64,000 nucleotides of DNA from Chryseobacterium cucumeris (GTDB taxonomy: Bacteria > Bacteroidota > Bacteroidia > Flavobacteriales > Weeksellaceae). The stretch is from assembly GCF_016775705.1 (NCBI RefSeq), contig NZ_CP068760.1, positions 2,356,001 through 2,420,000 of the forward strand, given 5' to 3'. Both the position numbers and the translations under genes were made by a program. Numbering within the stretch: position 1 is the stretch's first letter; every line of letters begins with the position of its first letter. The notes under the pieces were generated by a model. The model searched no databases, was not told where the DNA came from, and worked only from the letters and a program-made list of their open reading frames with translations. Shown piece after piece: positions 28,612 to 36,072 of this stretch.

Positions 28612-29346
28612 ATGAAAAAACTAAATATATATTTCACAGCAGGAATTCCACAACTGGAAGATACTGCTGATATTATACAACTGATTCAGGATTCCGGGGC
28701 TGATATGATCGAAATCGGAATGCCTTATTCTGATCCTGTAGCAGACGGCCCTGTCATTCAGAAAGCTCACGAACTGGCTTTACAAAACGGAATGACCATT
28801 GAAAAACTATTGTCACAACTAAAAGCAATCAAAGACAGGATCAAAATCCCAATTATTCTGATGGGTTATATCAATCCGGTACTAAGTTTCGGATTTGAGA
28901 AATTCTGTGCAGCATGTTCGGAAAGTGGTGTTTCAGGGCTGATCCTTCCTGATCTTCCTCCTATTGAGTTTGAGAAAAACTATCAGCATATCTTAAAACA
29001 ATATAATCTTAATTTCACTTTTCTGGTAACTCCGGAAACCTCAGATGAAAGGATGATCTATCTGGATTCATTAAGTTCAGGATTTCTGTATGCCGTAAGT
29101 TCTTCTTCCACTACCGGAAATGAAAATGCGGTTTTAAAGAATGAGGACTATCTTTCCAGGCTCGCTGCTCTTCCACTTAAAAATCCGGTGATGATTGGGT
29201 TTGGAATTAAATCGAAAGATGACTTCGAAAATGTAACGGAAAAAGCAGATGGCGGTATCATTGGAACAGCCTTTGTGAATATTTTGCTTCAGGATAGAGA
29301 CTGGAAGAAAAGGGCTATAGATTTTATCCATTCCATAAAAGGGTAA
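28612..29346 (+). CDS. trpA: tryptophan synthase alpha chain
   Basis: Cleaves indole-3-glycerol phosphate to indole, which is channelled to TrpB. The protein is 244 aa. Catalytic residues match the family: Glu34 (MIEIGMPYS) and Asp45 (DPVADGP). Phosphate-binding stretches such as FGIKSKDDF and GGIIGTAFV follow. It is the last trp gene; lipB follows 31 bp later with its own promoter box. Confidence 0.95.
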   Translation: MKKLNIYFTAGIPQLEDTADIIQLIQDSGADMIEIGMPYSDPVADGPVIQKAHELALQNGMTIEKLLSQLKAIKDRIKIPIILMGYINPVLSFGFEKFCAACSESGVSGLILPDLPPIEFEKNYQHILKQYNLNFTFLVTPETSDERMIYLDSLSSGFLYAVSSSSTTGNENAVLKNEDYLSRLAALPLKNPVMIGFGIKSKDDFENVTEKADGGIIGTAFVNILLQDRDWKKRAIDFIHSIKG

Positions 29347-29353
29347 AATTCAC

Positions 29354-29361
29354 TAAATTTG
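29354..29361 (+). promoter_or_regulatory. -7 box of lipB
   Basis: TAAATTTG is a full match to TAnnTTTG, followed by T, 16 nt before the lipB ATG. It suggests lipB can be expressed independently of Trp attenuation. Confidence 0.5.
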
Positions 29362-29377
29362 TATATCAAAAATTGAA

Positions 29378-30106
29378 ATGAATACAAATCAAAATAAAGC
29401 AGTAGAATTTGAAGATTTAGGAGTCAAAGAATATCAGCCTGCCTGGGATTATCAGGAACAGCTGATGAAAAACATCATTGATACCAAAATAAAAAACAGA
29501 GATCTTCCTGCAGAACAGCATAGTATAACTCCCAACCACCTTCTTTTCGTAGAGCATCCTCACGTGTACACGTTAGGAAAAAGCGGACATGAAGAAAATA
29601 TGCTTGCCGGTATTGATAAGCTGAAAGAAATTGAGGCTACCTTCGTGAAAGTAAACCGCGGTGGAGATATTACCTATCATGGCTATGGACAAGTTGTAGG
29701 TTATCCTATTCTGGATCTTGAAAATTTTTTCACTGATATTCATTTATATATGAGGAATCTGGAAGAAGTGATCATCAGAACCATTGCCGAATATGGTATT
29801 AAAGGAGAACGCTCGCCGGGAGAGACCGGAGTATGGCTGGATGTGGGAAAACCATACGCCAGAAAAATGTGTGCCATGGGAGTGAAAGCTTCCCGTTGGG
29901 TAACTCTTCACGGCTTTGCACTAAATGTGAATACGGATATGCGTTATTTTGAATACATTATTCCGTGTGGGATCAAAGATAAGCAGGTTACTTCGTTAAA
30001 AAGAGAGCTTGAAAGGGAACTCACTCCGGAAGAAATGGAAGAACTGAAAGCAAAGATCAGAAAGCATTTTGCAGACGTTTTCCAGGCAAAATTGATTTAT
30101 AAATAG
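29378..30106 (+). CDS. lipB: lipoyl(octanoyl) transferase
   Basis: Transfers octanoyl from acyl-carrier protein to lipoyl domains of 2-oxoacid dehydrogenases. The protein is 242 aa. The motifs are LGKSGHEENML near residue 66, the signature NRGGDITYHGYGQ near 93, Lys163 in ARKMCAMG, and catalytic Cys197 in IIPCGI. A perfect terminator follows. It is a housekeeping gene that probably only neighbours the trp operon. Confidence 0.96.
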   Translation: MNTNQNKAVEFEDLGVKEYQPAWDYQEQLMKNIIDTKIKNRDLPAEQHSITPNHLLFVEHPHVYTLGKSGHEENMLAGIDKLKEIEATFVKVNRGGDITYHGYGQVVGYPILDLENFFTDIHLYMRNLEEVIIRTIAEYGIKGERSPGETGVWLDVGKPYARKMCAMGVKASRWVTLHGFALNVNTDMRYFEYIIPCGIKDKQVTSLKRELERELTPEEMEELKAKIRKHFADVFQAKLIYK

Positions 30107-30127
30107 TCAAGTTTACTACAATATAAC

Positions 30128-30162
30128 AAACCCGGTTTCAACTATTGAAACCGGGTTTATAG
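30128..30162 (+). terminator. intrinsic terminator after lipB
   Basis: A perfect 14-bp stem AAACCCGGTTTCAA / TTGAAACCGGGTTT with a CTA loop. The T run is short (TTTATAGTTTT). Confidence 0.85.
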
Positions 30163-30212
30163 TTTTATGATAATGTTATTTTTATTCGCTTACACTATCC
30201 ACAACGTTTGTA

Positions 30213-30476
30213 ATTCCGCAGGATCTATACCTCAAAATCTATTTTAAAATTCTTCTTGCTTTTCAGAATTCTACTATTATTGAGACATTTTTTAGATTTG
30301 ATCCGTATTACATAGTTTAGATTCCTACGGAATGGACAAAGTATAAATAGACTTATCTTATTGAAGAACATTTGTATGTCAGGAATAAACTATCCATCCA
30401 CCTTGTCCATTCCGTAGGAATCCAGATCTCGAAATTCTATTTTAAAATTTTCTATGTTTCAAAATTCTACTATTAA
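30213..30476. repeat. pair of about 67-bp dispersed repeats with a 20-bp inverted partner
   Basis: Copy 1 (30213-30278) and copy 2 (30409-30476) are direct repeats: each starts with an ATTCCGyAGGA word, passes through CTATTTTAAAATT and ends AATTCTACTATTA. Between them, GATTCCTACGGAATGGACAA (30320-30339) is the exact inverse of 30403-30422, which opens copy 2. No ORF spans the region. It looks like a decaying non-coding mobile or palindromic repeat family. Confidence 0.7.
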
Positions 30477-30556
30477 AAAACTAAGGTTTTTTAGTTGTTT
30501 TCAATATTATAAAATCAATAAAACAACGAAATAATGTATTTTTTTCAAAAAAATTC

Positions 30557-30586
30557 TTGCATATATTTTAATTTTTATTACTTTTA
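30557..30586 (+). promoter_or_regulatory. possible promoter of the protein-glutaminase gene
   Basis: TTG (30557-30559), 19 nt, then TACTTTTA (30579-30586), which matches TAnnTTTG except for the last base. It would give a leader of about 65 nt. Confidence 0.4.
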
Positions 30587-30654
30587 ATGTCACAAATAAG
30601 TGAACTATCATAATTAAAAAGTTCACTGAAAACTAACCACAAAATATAAAAACT

Positions 30655-31614
30655 ATGAAAAAATTTCTGTTATCCATGATGGTATTCGTGACGGTACTGT
30701 CAGTGAATTCCTGCTCAGATTCAGCTGCCAACCAGGATCCTAATCTTGTAGCCAAGGAGTCTAATGAAATTGCAATGAAAGATTTCGGCAAAACTGTTCC
30801 GGTAGGGATTGAAAAAGAAGATGGAAAATTTAAAATCTCATTTATGGTTACTGCACAGCCGTATGAAATTGCGGACAGTAAAGAGAATGCAGGTTATATC
30901 TCCATGATCAGACAGGCTGTTGAAAACGAAACTCCTGTTCATGTTTTCCTTAAAGCTAATACCAATAAAATTGCAAAAGTAGAAAAAGCAACTGCTGATG
31001 ACATCCGTTATTTCAAATCGGTATTCAACAAAGAAGAAAGAGGAGAAAGTAACAAGGCAGTAAGTGTTATTCCTAATCTTGCTACATTAAACAGTCTTTT
31101 TACCCAGATCAAAAACCAGGCTTGTGGAACTTCTACGGCATCTTCACCATGTATCACATTCAGATATCCGGTGGATGGATGCTATGCAAGAGCCCACAAA
31201 ATGAGACAGATCCTTTTGAATGCAGGCTATGATTGCGAAAAGCAATTCGTGTATGGTAACCTTAGAGCGTCTACCGGAACATGCTGCGTTTCATGGGTAT
31301 ATCACGTAGCCATTTTGGTAAGCTTCAAAAATGCATCAGGAATTGTTGAGAAAAGAATCATTGATCCGTCATTATTCTCCAGCGGACCGGTAACCGATTC
31401 TGCATGGAGAGTTGCTTGCACCAACACAAGCTGTGGGTCTGCTTCAGTATCTTCTTATGCCAATACTGCAGGAAACGTATACTACAGAAGTCCATCAGGA
31501 TCTCTGTTATATGATAACAATTATGTGAATACCAACTGTGTATTGAACATATTCTCATCCCTTTCCGGATGTTCTCCTTCCCCTGCACCTAGTGTAGCGA
31601 GCTGTGGATTCTAA
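30655..31614 (+). CDS. protein-glutaminase precursor (protein deamidase)
   Basis: Deamidates protein-bound glutamine to glutamate (EC 3.5.1.44). The 319-aa prepro-protein matches my memory of the Chryseobacterium proteolyticum enzyme nearly residue for residue over the mature part. The leader ends in a lipobox-like VNSC (Cys20). A propeptide runs to about residue 134 and the mature enzyme of about 185 residues starts near Ala135 (SVIPNLATL). The catalytic triad corresponds to Cys176 (PVDGC), His217 (VYHVAI) and Asp237 (RIIDPSL), with further Cys for disulfides. The zymogen is probably held inactive by the propeptide until an external protease removes it. A terminator follows. Confidence 0.95.
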   Translation: MKKFLLSMMVFVTVLSVNSCSDSAANQDPNLVAKESNEIAMKDFGKTVPVGIEKEDGKFKISFMVTAQPYEIADSKENAGYISMIRQAVENETPVHVFLKANTNKIAKVEKATADDIRYFKSVFNKEERGESNKAVSVIPNLATLNSLFTQIKNQACGTSTASSPCITFRYPVDGCYARAHKMRQILLNAGYDCEKQFVYGNLRASTGTCCVSWVYHVAILVSFKNASGIVEKRIIDPSLFSSGPVTDSAWRVACTNTSCGSASVSSYANTAGNVYYRSPSGSLLYDNNYVNTNCVLNIFSSLSGCSPSPAPSVASCGF

Positions 31615-31627
31615 CTAATTTATATAG

Positions 31628-31668
31628 AGCTCCTGCCGATATTTTGATATATTGCAGGAGCTTTTTTA
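31628..31668 (+). terminator. intrinsic terminator after protein-glutaminase
   Basis: A 9-bp stem AGCTCCTGC / GCAGGAGCT with a 17-nt loop is followed by six T. Confidence 0.82.
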
Positions 31669-31684
31669 CTTAATCCTTTTTATT

Positions 31685-31996
31685 ATGAAAGCCTGGTCCT
31701 GTTTACTATTACTTTTTATTATGATTACATCGTGTTCCGGTAATTCCACTCCGCAGAATTTAACCTGGTATAATAATGCCACTATTTCCGATATTACTGA
31801 AGATCCGGACAAACCCAATGAAGTGGTGCGTGTCGCTATTGGAATCAGTGCGCAGGTTTTTTATCTCTCTAAAAAGTCACCGGAATATAAGAGCCTGATG
31901 GAAAAAGCAACCCAAAGCTTAAAAAAAAGTAAGGTCTATAATATTGGTATTGAAAATAAAACCAATATCATCAAAGAAATTAAAGAGGTCAAATAA
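31685..31996 (+). CDS. small lipoprotein downstream of protein-glutaminase
   Basis: A 103-aa predicted lipoprotein. The leader MKAWSCLLLLFIM ends in the lipobox ITSC (Cys17), followed by about 85 soluble residues with no recognised domain. The frame opens 11 codons earlier, inside the terminator hairpin, so I start at the Met before the leader. It begins 17 nt after the protein-glutaminase terminator on the same strand, so some read-through co-expression is possible. Its stop is 6 bp from the convergent SDR gene. A partner role for the deamidase is conceivable but unsupported. Confidence 0.7.
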   Translation: MKAWSCLLLLFIMITSCSGNSTPQNLTWYNNATISDITEDPDKPNEVVRVAIGISAQVFYLSKKSPEYKSLMEKATQSLKKSKVYNIGIENKTNIIKEIKEVK

Positions 31997-32002
31997 CCCG
32001 GA

Positions 32003-32755
32003 TTATCTGATCACAGAAATTCCGGCATCCACTTTTATCTCCGCTCCATGGATATAGGACGCTTCTTCTGAAGCCAGAAACAGAACTACACTGGCTATTT
32101 CTGAAGGCTCTCCCTGTCTTTTAAAAGGAATTGTCGGAATAATATCACCAATAGCGCTTTCTATCTGCTCTCCGGTTAAACCAGTATTATTAAAAATATT
32201 GGTTTTGATATGTCCGGGACTTACTCCATTCACACGGATTCCACGTTCTGTAAGTTCTACAGCAAAAGTTTTGATCATTGACTGCACTGCAGATTTGGCT
32301 GCAGAATACACCGAAAAATTAGGCATCGCAATATCCGTTGCCACGGAAGTATTGAAAATAACGGAGCTGCCGTTTTTCATTAATGGCAACACCTGCTGTA
32401 CCGTAAAAAACGGACCTTTCACCAGCATATTAAATAATTCGTCAAACTGATTTTCATCCACATATTCCACAGGTGCAAATCTTCCGTATCCTGCATTGGC
32501 AAAAACCAGATCAATATGTTCTGTATATTTTCTGATTTCATGCTGCAGCTTCATAAGGTCTTTCATATTTCCGGCATTGGAAACAATTCCCAAAGCCTTT
32601 TCTCCAAGTTTCTCTAAAGCACTATTCACCGTTTCTTCACTTCTTCCGGTAATGATCACAGATCCTCCTTCTTCAATGAATTTCTGAGCGGTAGCCAAAC
32701 CCATCCCATTGGTTCCTCCGGTAATTAAAGCGGTTTTGTTTTTAAATCTCTGCAT
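32003..32755 (-). CDS. short-chain dehydrogenase/reductase (SDR)
   Basis: A classical SDR of 250 aa that oxidises or reduces an unknown substrate with NAD(P). The cofactor motif is TGGTNGMG (12-19), with NAG at 87-89, catalytic Ser137, Tyr150 and Lys154 (YSAAK), and the PG motif in VSPGHIKT. The C-terminus ends in the usual GAEIKVDAG pattern. It is divergent from the nitroreductase-ohrR-ohr operon across a 235-bp region and may share its redox regulation. Confidence 0.92.
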   Translation of the reverse strand: MQRFKNKTALITGGTNGMGLATAQKFIEEGGSVIITGRSEETVNSALEKLGEKALGIVSNAGNMKDLMKLQHEIRKYTEHIDLVFANAGYGRFAPVEYVDENQFDELFNMLVKGPFFTVQQVLPLMKNGSSVIFNTSVATDIAMPNFSVYSAAKSAVQSMIKTFAVELTERGIRVNGVSPGHIKTNIFNNTGLTGEQIESAIGDIIPTIPFKRQGEPSEIASVVLFLASEEASYIHGAEIKVDAGISVIR

Positions 32756-32880
32756 TGTTTTAAGTTTAAAATTCTACGGCAAAGATTGGAATACTACGGC
32801 TTTGAAAAAATCCAGTTCTTGTGGAATTGAATGGAAAGGCAAAAAGTTCATCAATGATTGTTATCAATAAAATCATTCAA

Positions 32881-32917
32881 AATTAAATTGCGCACAATTA
32901 AATTGGTTATATATTTG
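32881..32917 (+). promoter_or_regulatory. promoter and OhrR-like operator of the peroxide operon
   Basis: The promoter is TTG (32888-32890), 19 nt, TATATTTG (32910-32917), an ideal Bacteroidetes pair. AATTAAATTG occurs twice, at 32881-32890 and 32896-32905. The second lies in CAATTAAATTG (32895-32905), a perfect odd palindrome equal to the core of the known OhrR operator TACAATTAAATTGTA. The operator overlaps the spacer, so binding would block RNA polymerase. The regulator encoded two genes downstream is OhrR-like, suggesting autoregulation. Confidence 0.72.
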
Positions 32918-32930
32918 TATCGTTAATTGA

Positions 32931-32947
32931 GTCAGTTCAAAACTGAC
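32931..32947. promoter_or_regulatory. 17-bp palindrome in the nitroreductase leader
   Basis: GTCAGTTCAAAACTGAC is a perfect 7-bp inverted repeat around CAA, downstream of the predicted start of transcription and 43 nt before the ATG. It could be a second operator for the divergent SDR promoter or an RNA hairpin. Confidence 0.5.
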
Positions 32948-32990
32948 ATTTAATCATCAATAAGTAGTTTAATTTAAAACAAAAAGAAAA

Positions 32991-33623
32991 ATGTCATTAA
33001 TAGAAAATCTAAACTGGAGACATGCTGTAAAAGCTTATGATCCGACCAAAAAAGTATCACAGGAAGACCTTAATACGATTTTAGAATCAGCAAGACTGGC
33101 TCCTACTTCATCGGGCTTACAACCGTTCAGAATTATTGTAGTGGAAAACCAGGAACTGAAAGAAAAAATGGTGGCGGGTGCATTAAACCCTGAAGTAATG
33201 AGAGATTCTTCTCACGTTTTGGTCTTTGCAGCATGGGACAGTTATTCTAATGAAAAAATTGACAAAGTTTACGATTATCATACGGATGTAAGGGATCTTC
33301 CAAGAGGCCGCTTTGGAAGCTATACCGATAAAATTAAAGAAATATACGGTGCGCAGACTCCTGAAGAGCATTTTGCCCACACTGCCCGCCAGACTTATAT
33401 TGCCTTAGGAATTGCGCTTGCACAGGCTGCAGAACTTAAAATCGACAGTACTCCGGCGGAAGGATTCAGCAATGATGTTGTGGATGAAGTACTGGGACTA
33501 AGAGAACTGGGATTAAAAAGTGTAAGCCTTTTATATCTTGGATACCGTGACGAAGCTAATGACTGGCTTTCTACTATGAAAAAAGTCAGAATTCCAATGG
33601 ATGAATTTATCATAAAAAAGTAA
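32991..33623 (+). CDS. nitroreductase-family NAD(P)H-dependent oxidoreductase
   Basis: An FMN-dependent reductase of the NfsB type, 210 aa. The N-terminus has the FMN-contacting RHAVKAYDPTKK-like pattern, then LAPTSSGLQPFRI (residues 35-48) and the C-terminal YRDEAND region near 180. It is first in an operon with ohrR and ohr, so it is likely induced by organic peroxides or electrophiles and may detoxify quinones or nitro compounds. The native substrate is unknown. Confidence 0.9.
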   Translation: MSLIENLNWRHAVKAYDPTKKVSQEDLNTILESARLAPTSSGLQPFRIIVVENQELKEKMVAGALNPEVMRDSSHVLVFAAWDSYSNEKIDKVYDYHTDVRDLPRGRFGSYTDKIKEIYGAQTPEEHFAHTARQTYIALGIALAQAAELKIDSTPAEGFSNDVVDEVLGLRELGLKSVSLLYLGYRDEANDWLSTMKKVRIPMDEFIIKK

Positions 33624-33655
33624 TACCTTCATCGAATCTTTCGTACCCCAAAATT

Positions 33656-34093
33656 ATGGAAAATCCGAAAACACCTAAACTGGAAAACCAGATTTGTTTC
33701 CCATTGTATGTCATTGCCAAAGAGATTACAGGGCTTTACCGTCCTTTTCTTGATGAACTGGGCATTACCTATCCGCAATATCTTGTGATGATGATATTAT
33801 GGGACGGTGACGGACTTACGGTAACCCATATCGGAGAAAAACTGTTTCTGGACAGTGGTACTTTGACCCCTCTTCTTAAAAGGCTGGAGTCTAAAGGATT
33901 TATTATCCGAAAAAGAAAAAAAGAGGACGAAAGAGTGGTTGAAGTATTTTTAGACGAAGCAGGAAAACAGCTTCAGCAAAAGGCTTGTGAAATTCCGGGA
34001 AAAATTCAGGAAAAACTGGGAATACAACCGGAAGAGCTGCTGCACCTTAAAGAAACAGTCTTAAAAATATTAAACAAAATAGAAAATAAATGA
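33656..34093 (+). CDS. ohrR: MarR-family organic peroxide sensor OhrR
   Basis: A 145-aa winged-helix repressor. The N-terminal reactive Cys14 in LENQICFPLY matches the peroxide-sensing Cys of OhrR proteins. A second Cys111 fits the two-Cys OhrR type, where an intersubunit disulfide forms. The winged helix covers about 55-100 (DSGTLTPLLKRLESKGFI..RKKEDERV). It overlaps ohr by ATGA, and an OhrR-type operator lies in the operon promoter. Oxidation would release DNA and induce the operon. Confidence 0.9.
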   Translation: MENPKTPKLENQICFPLYVIAKEITGLYRPFLDELGITYPQYLVMMILWDGDGLTVTHIGEKLFLDSGTLTPLLKRLESKGFIIRKRKKEDERVVEVFLDEAGKQLQQKACEIPGKIQEKLGIQPEELLHLKETVLKILNKIENK

Positions 34094-34515
34094 AAACATT
34101 ATATACCACTCAGGTCACTGCAAAAGGAGGAAGAAACGGACATGTGAAAAGTGAAAACGGAGTGCTGGATCTTGATGTAAGAATGCCGAAAGCTTTAGGA
34201 GGAGCCAATGATGATTTTGCCAATCCTGAAATGCTTTTTGCAGCGGGATATTCTGCGTGTTTCGACAGCGCTCTGAACAGAGTGATCAGTCTTTCTAAAG
34301 TAAAAACCGGAGAAACTACAGTAACCGCTCAAGTCAGCATAGGCCAGCTTGAGAATGGAGGCTTCGGACTAGCAGCAGAACTGGATGTGAACATCCCTGG
34401 AGTTTCTATTGAGGAAGCACAGGCTTTGACAGAAAAAGCACACCAGATCTGTCCTTATTCTAATGCGACCAGAAATAATATGGAGGTGAAACTATCAGTC
34501 ACCAACAACGATTAA
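34090..34515 (+). CDS. ohr: organic hydroperoxide resistance protein (OsmC/Ohr family)
   Basis: A thiol peroxidase of 141 aa that reduces fatty-acid and other organic hydroperoxides. The two redox cysteines are Cys57 (YSACFDSA) and Cys121 (HQICPYSNATR), in the Ohr rather than the OsmC sequence context. It is translationally coupled to ohrR (ATGA overlap) and followed by a strong terminator. Ohr enzymes usually depend on lipoylated proteins as reductant. Confidence 0.94.
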   Translation: MKTLYTTQVTAKGGRNGHVKSENGVLDLDVRMPKALGGANDDFANPEMLFAAGYSACFDSALNRVISLSKVKTGETTVTAQVSIGQLENGGFGLAAELDVNIPGVSIEEAQALTEKAHQICPYSNATRNNMEVKLSVTNND

Positions 34516-34543
34516 TCCAATTTTTTTAAGCATAGTTATAACG

Positions 34544-34588
34544 AAAGGAGCTGTTTCCATGGAAACAGCTCCTTTTTATTTTTTTATT
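34544..34588 (+). terminator. intrinsic terminator after ohr
   Basis: A 15-bp stem AAAGGAGCTGTTTCC / GGAAACAGCTCCTTT around AT, followed by a T-rich tract. Confidence 0.9.
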
Positions 34589-34695
34589 TTCCCGCTGATT
34601 TCAATGATGGCGCAGATCATTGAGGCTATTTTTTTATATATAGTGTTTATGAATGTCATTCGTCATTTATAACCCAATATGATATTAAAATAGAG

Positions 34696-34703
34696 TAATT
34701 TTG
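34696..34703 (+). promoter_or_regulatory. -7 box directly before the 34708 gene
   Basis: TAATTTTG is a full TAnnTTTG match ending 4 nt before the ATG, suggesting a leaderless or nearly leaderless transcript. No TTG is seen at normal spacing. Confidence 0.42.
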
Positions 34704-34707
34704 TGTC

Positions 34708-35142
34708 ATGGAAATCATTATAGATATTGTATGCCAGGTGTATGCAGGGCAAAAATCAAGAAAGACGATTGATCTTGTTCTAAACACATTCCTTCCCGGA
34801 TATGAAAAATTAAATCTCGATTATACTTTCCCAAGGCACGACAAAGATTATATTTTTAAAACAGAAGACGAAATGATTGGTTATTTCATCGAAAATCCTG
34901 CCCTTGACCAAACTTTTTACTGGAATAAATATCATGATAATCCAGACAAAATAATGGTGGGTGCCAATATTACAGATGATGACAGGCTTATTATGAGCCT
35001 AACAATGGACACCACGGAAGAGAAAAGAGATATGTACTTCAATAAGCTAAAAGAAGTTTTACAATCAGATATCGGGGTAATTACCTATGTGTATCCCGCA
35101 GGTTATGAAGATGGAGAAGATTTTATTATAAAATATGGATAG
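34708..35142 (+). CDS. small cytoplasmic protein of unknown function
   Basis: A 144-aa acidic protein without signal or membrane segments and no recognised motif. It has alternating strands and helices (MEIIIDIVCQVYAG at the start, RLIMSLTMDTT in the middle) and could be a small alpha/beta domain. It stands alone; a match to the -7 box ends 4 nt before its ATG. Degenerate repeat words follow. Polymorphic-toxin immunity proteins can look like this, but nothing here supports that. Confidence 0.65.
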   Translation: MEIIIDIVCQVYAGQKSRKTIDLVLNTFLPGYEKLNLDYTFPRHDKDYIFKTEDEMIGYFIENPALDQTFYWNKYHDNPDKIMVGANITDDDRLIMSLTMDTTEEKRDMYFNKLKEVLQSDIGVITYVYPAGYEDGEDFIIKYG

Positions 35143-35188
35143 TATTCAATCTTATCATCATTCATAACTTATCATTTATAATTCGTAA
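35143..35188. repeat. degenerate 'tcattcat/aattc' repeats
   Basis: Reads tatcatcattcataactta, then tcatttataattcgtaatt: short words of period 8-9 at the 3' ends of two convergent genes. Confidence 0.45.
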
Positions 35189-35824
35189 TTACCTCCTGTC
35201 TTTATTTACGTCACTTTTCTGATAGGCATCTACCTTTTTATAAGAATCGTTTTTTTCTTTTTCCTTTTTATCGGAAATCAGGATTCCGAAAAGATGGTCG
35301 ATTTCATGCTGGAAAATCACCGCAGTAAAACCTTCTACAATTTCTGAATATTTCTGTCCTTTCAAATCCACATATTCCAGTTGGATAACTTTGCTTCTGT
35401 AGAACTGATCTCTGAAATCAGGAATAGATAAATCTCCTTCGGGACCAAGATTCTGCAGATCGGAACGCCATACAATGACCGGGTTAATAAAATATTCCAG
35501 CGGTGTTCCTTCCTTATCAAAACGCTGCACCCAGATAATCTTTCTGTTGATTCCCACTTGTGGGGCTGCAATACCTACTCCGCCATCTGTTGAAAGAAGA
35601 GATTCTTTCATCCTTTTTACCAGAACAGCGGTGTTAGGATCAAGAGGATCAGCTTCTGAAGAAATACTCAGCAAGGTTTTATGCTGATTGACATCTGTTG
35701 TCTGATAGATAGGCAACGCCCTATTAACATCTCCCTGATTGATGATGGAAAGTTCATTGGAAGTCAGTTTTTGTGCATTGAACAATCCGATAAAAAAGAT
35801 CAGCAGAATGGGGATTTTTTTCAT
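35189..35824 (-). CDS. exported peptide-deformylase-like protein with altered metal site
   Basis: A 211-aa protein. Residues 1-17 form a clear signal peptide (ILLIFFIGLFNAQ), unlike cytoplasmic deformylases. The fold motifs are present: GVGIAAPQVG (82-91) and QHEIDH (172-177). The middle motif, normally EGCLS with the metal-binding Cys, reads EGDLS (Asp131). The metal site would thus be Asp/His/His instead of Cys/His/His. A Lys/Asp-rich tail follows. Since formyl-Met removal is cytoplasmic, this protein probably has another job in the envelope, perhaps as a metallopeptidase, or is inactive. It is not the housekeeping def as I read it. Confidence 0.85.
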   Translation of the reverse strand: MKKIPILLIFFIGLFNAQKLTSNELSIINQGDVNRALPIYQTTDVNQHKTLLSISSEADPLDPNTAVLVKRMKESLLSTDGGVGIAAPQVGINRKIIWVQRFDKEGTPLEYFINPVIVWRSDLQNLGPEGDLSIPDFRDQFYRSKVIQLEYVDLKGQKYSEIVEGFTAVIFQHEIDHLFGILISDKKEKEKNDSYKKVDAYQKSDVNKDRR

Positions 35825-35892
35825 ATGTTTTGAATGTTATACAAAGGTAAATATTGTGGAATAAAAATGATTATAGAACGCTGATTTTTATG

Positions 35893-35948
35893 TTTTGGCT
35901 AAAGCCAATAGAAGTTAGCATAAAAAATAAACGGGCTAAAGCCCGTTT
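35893..35948. repeat. two ggctaaagcc hairpins
   Basis: TTGGCTAAAGCCAA (35895-35908) and AAACGGGCTAAAGCCCGTTT (35929-35948) are palindromes with the same TAAA centre. The second could also act as a terminator for the ChaN-like gene on the minus strand, but its T run is weak. Confidence 0.5.
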
Positions 35949-35979
35949 CTATTGAATTGAATGTAAGTAATTGATTTTT

Positions 35980-36057
35980 GTCATTCTGAAAGGAATGCAA
36001 TGGATTGAAGAATCTCATAATTAATTAACAGTGAGATTCTTCCTTCGTCAGAATGAC
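35980..36057. repeat. 78-bp interrupted inverted repeat
   Basis: GTCATTCTGA (35980-35989) and GAAGAATCTC (36007-36016) are mirrored by GAGATTCTTC (36033-36042) and TCAGAATGAC (36048-36057). The structure looks like a dispersed palindromic element I recall from other Bacteroidetes intergenic regions. It lies just after the ChaN-like stop. Confidence 0.65.
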
Positions 36058-36072
36058 ACTTTTGTGAAAAAA

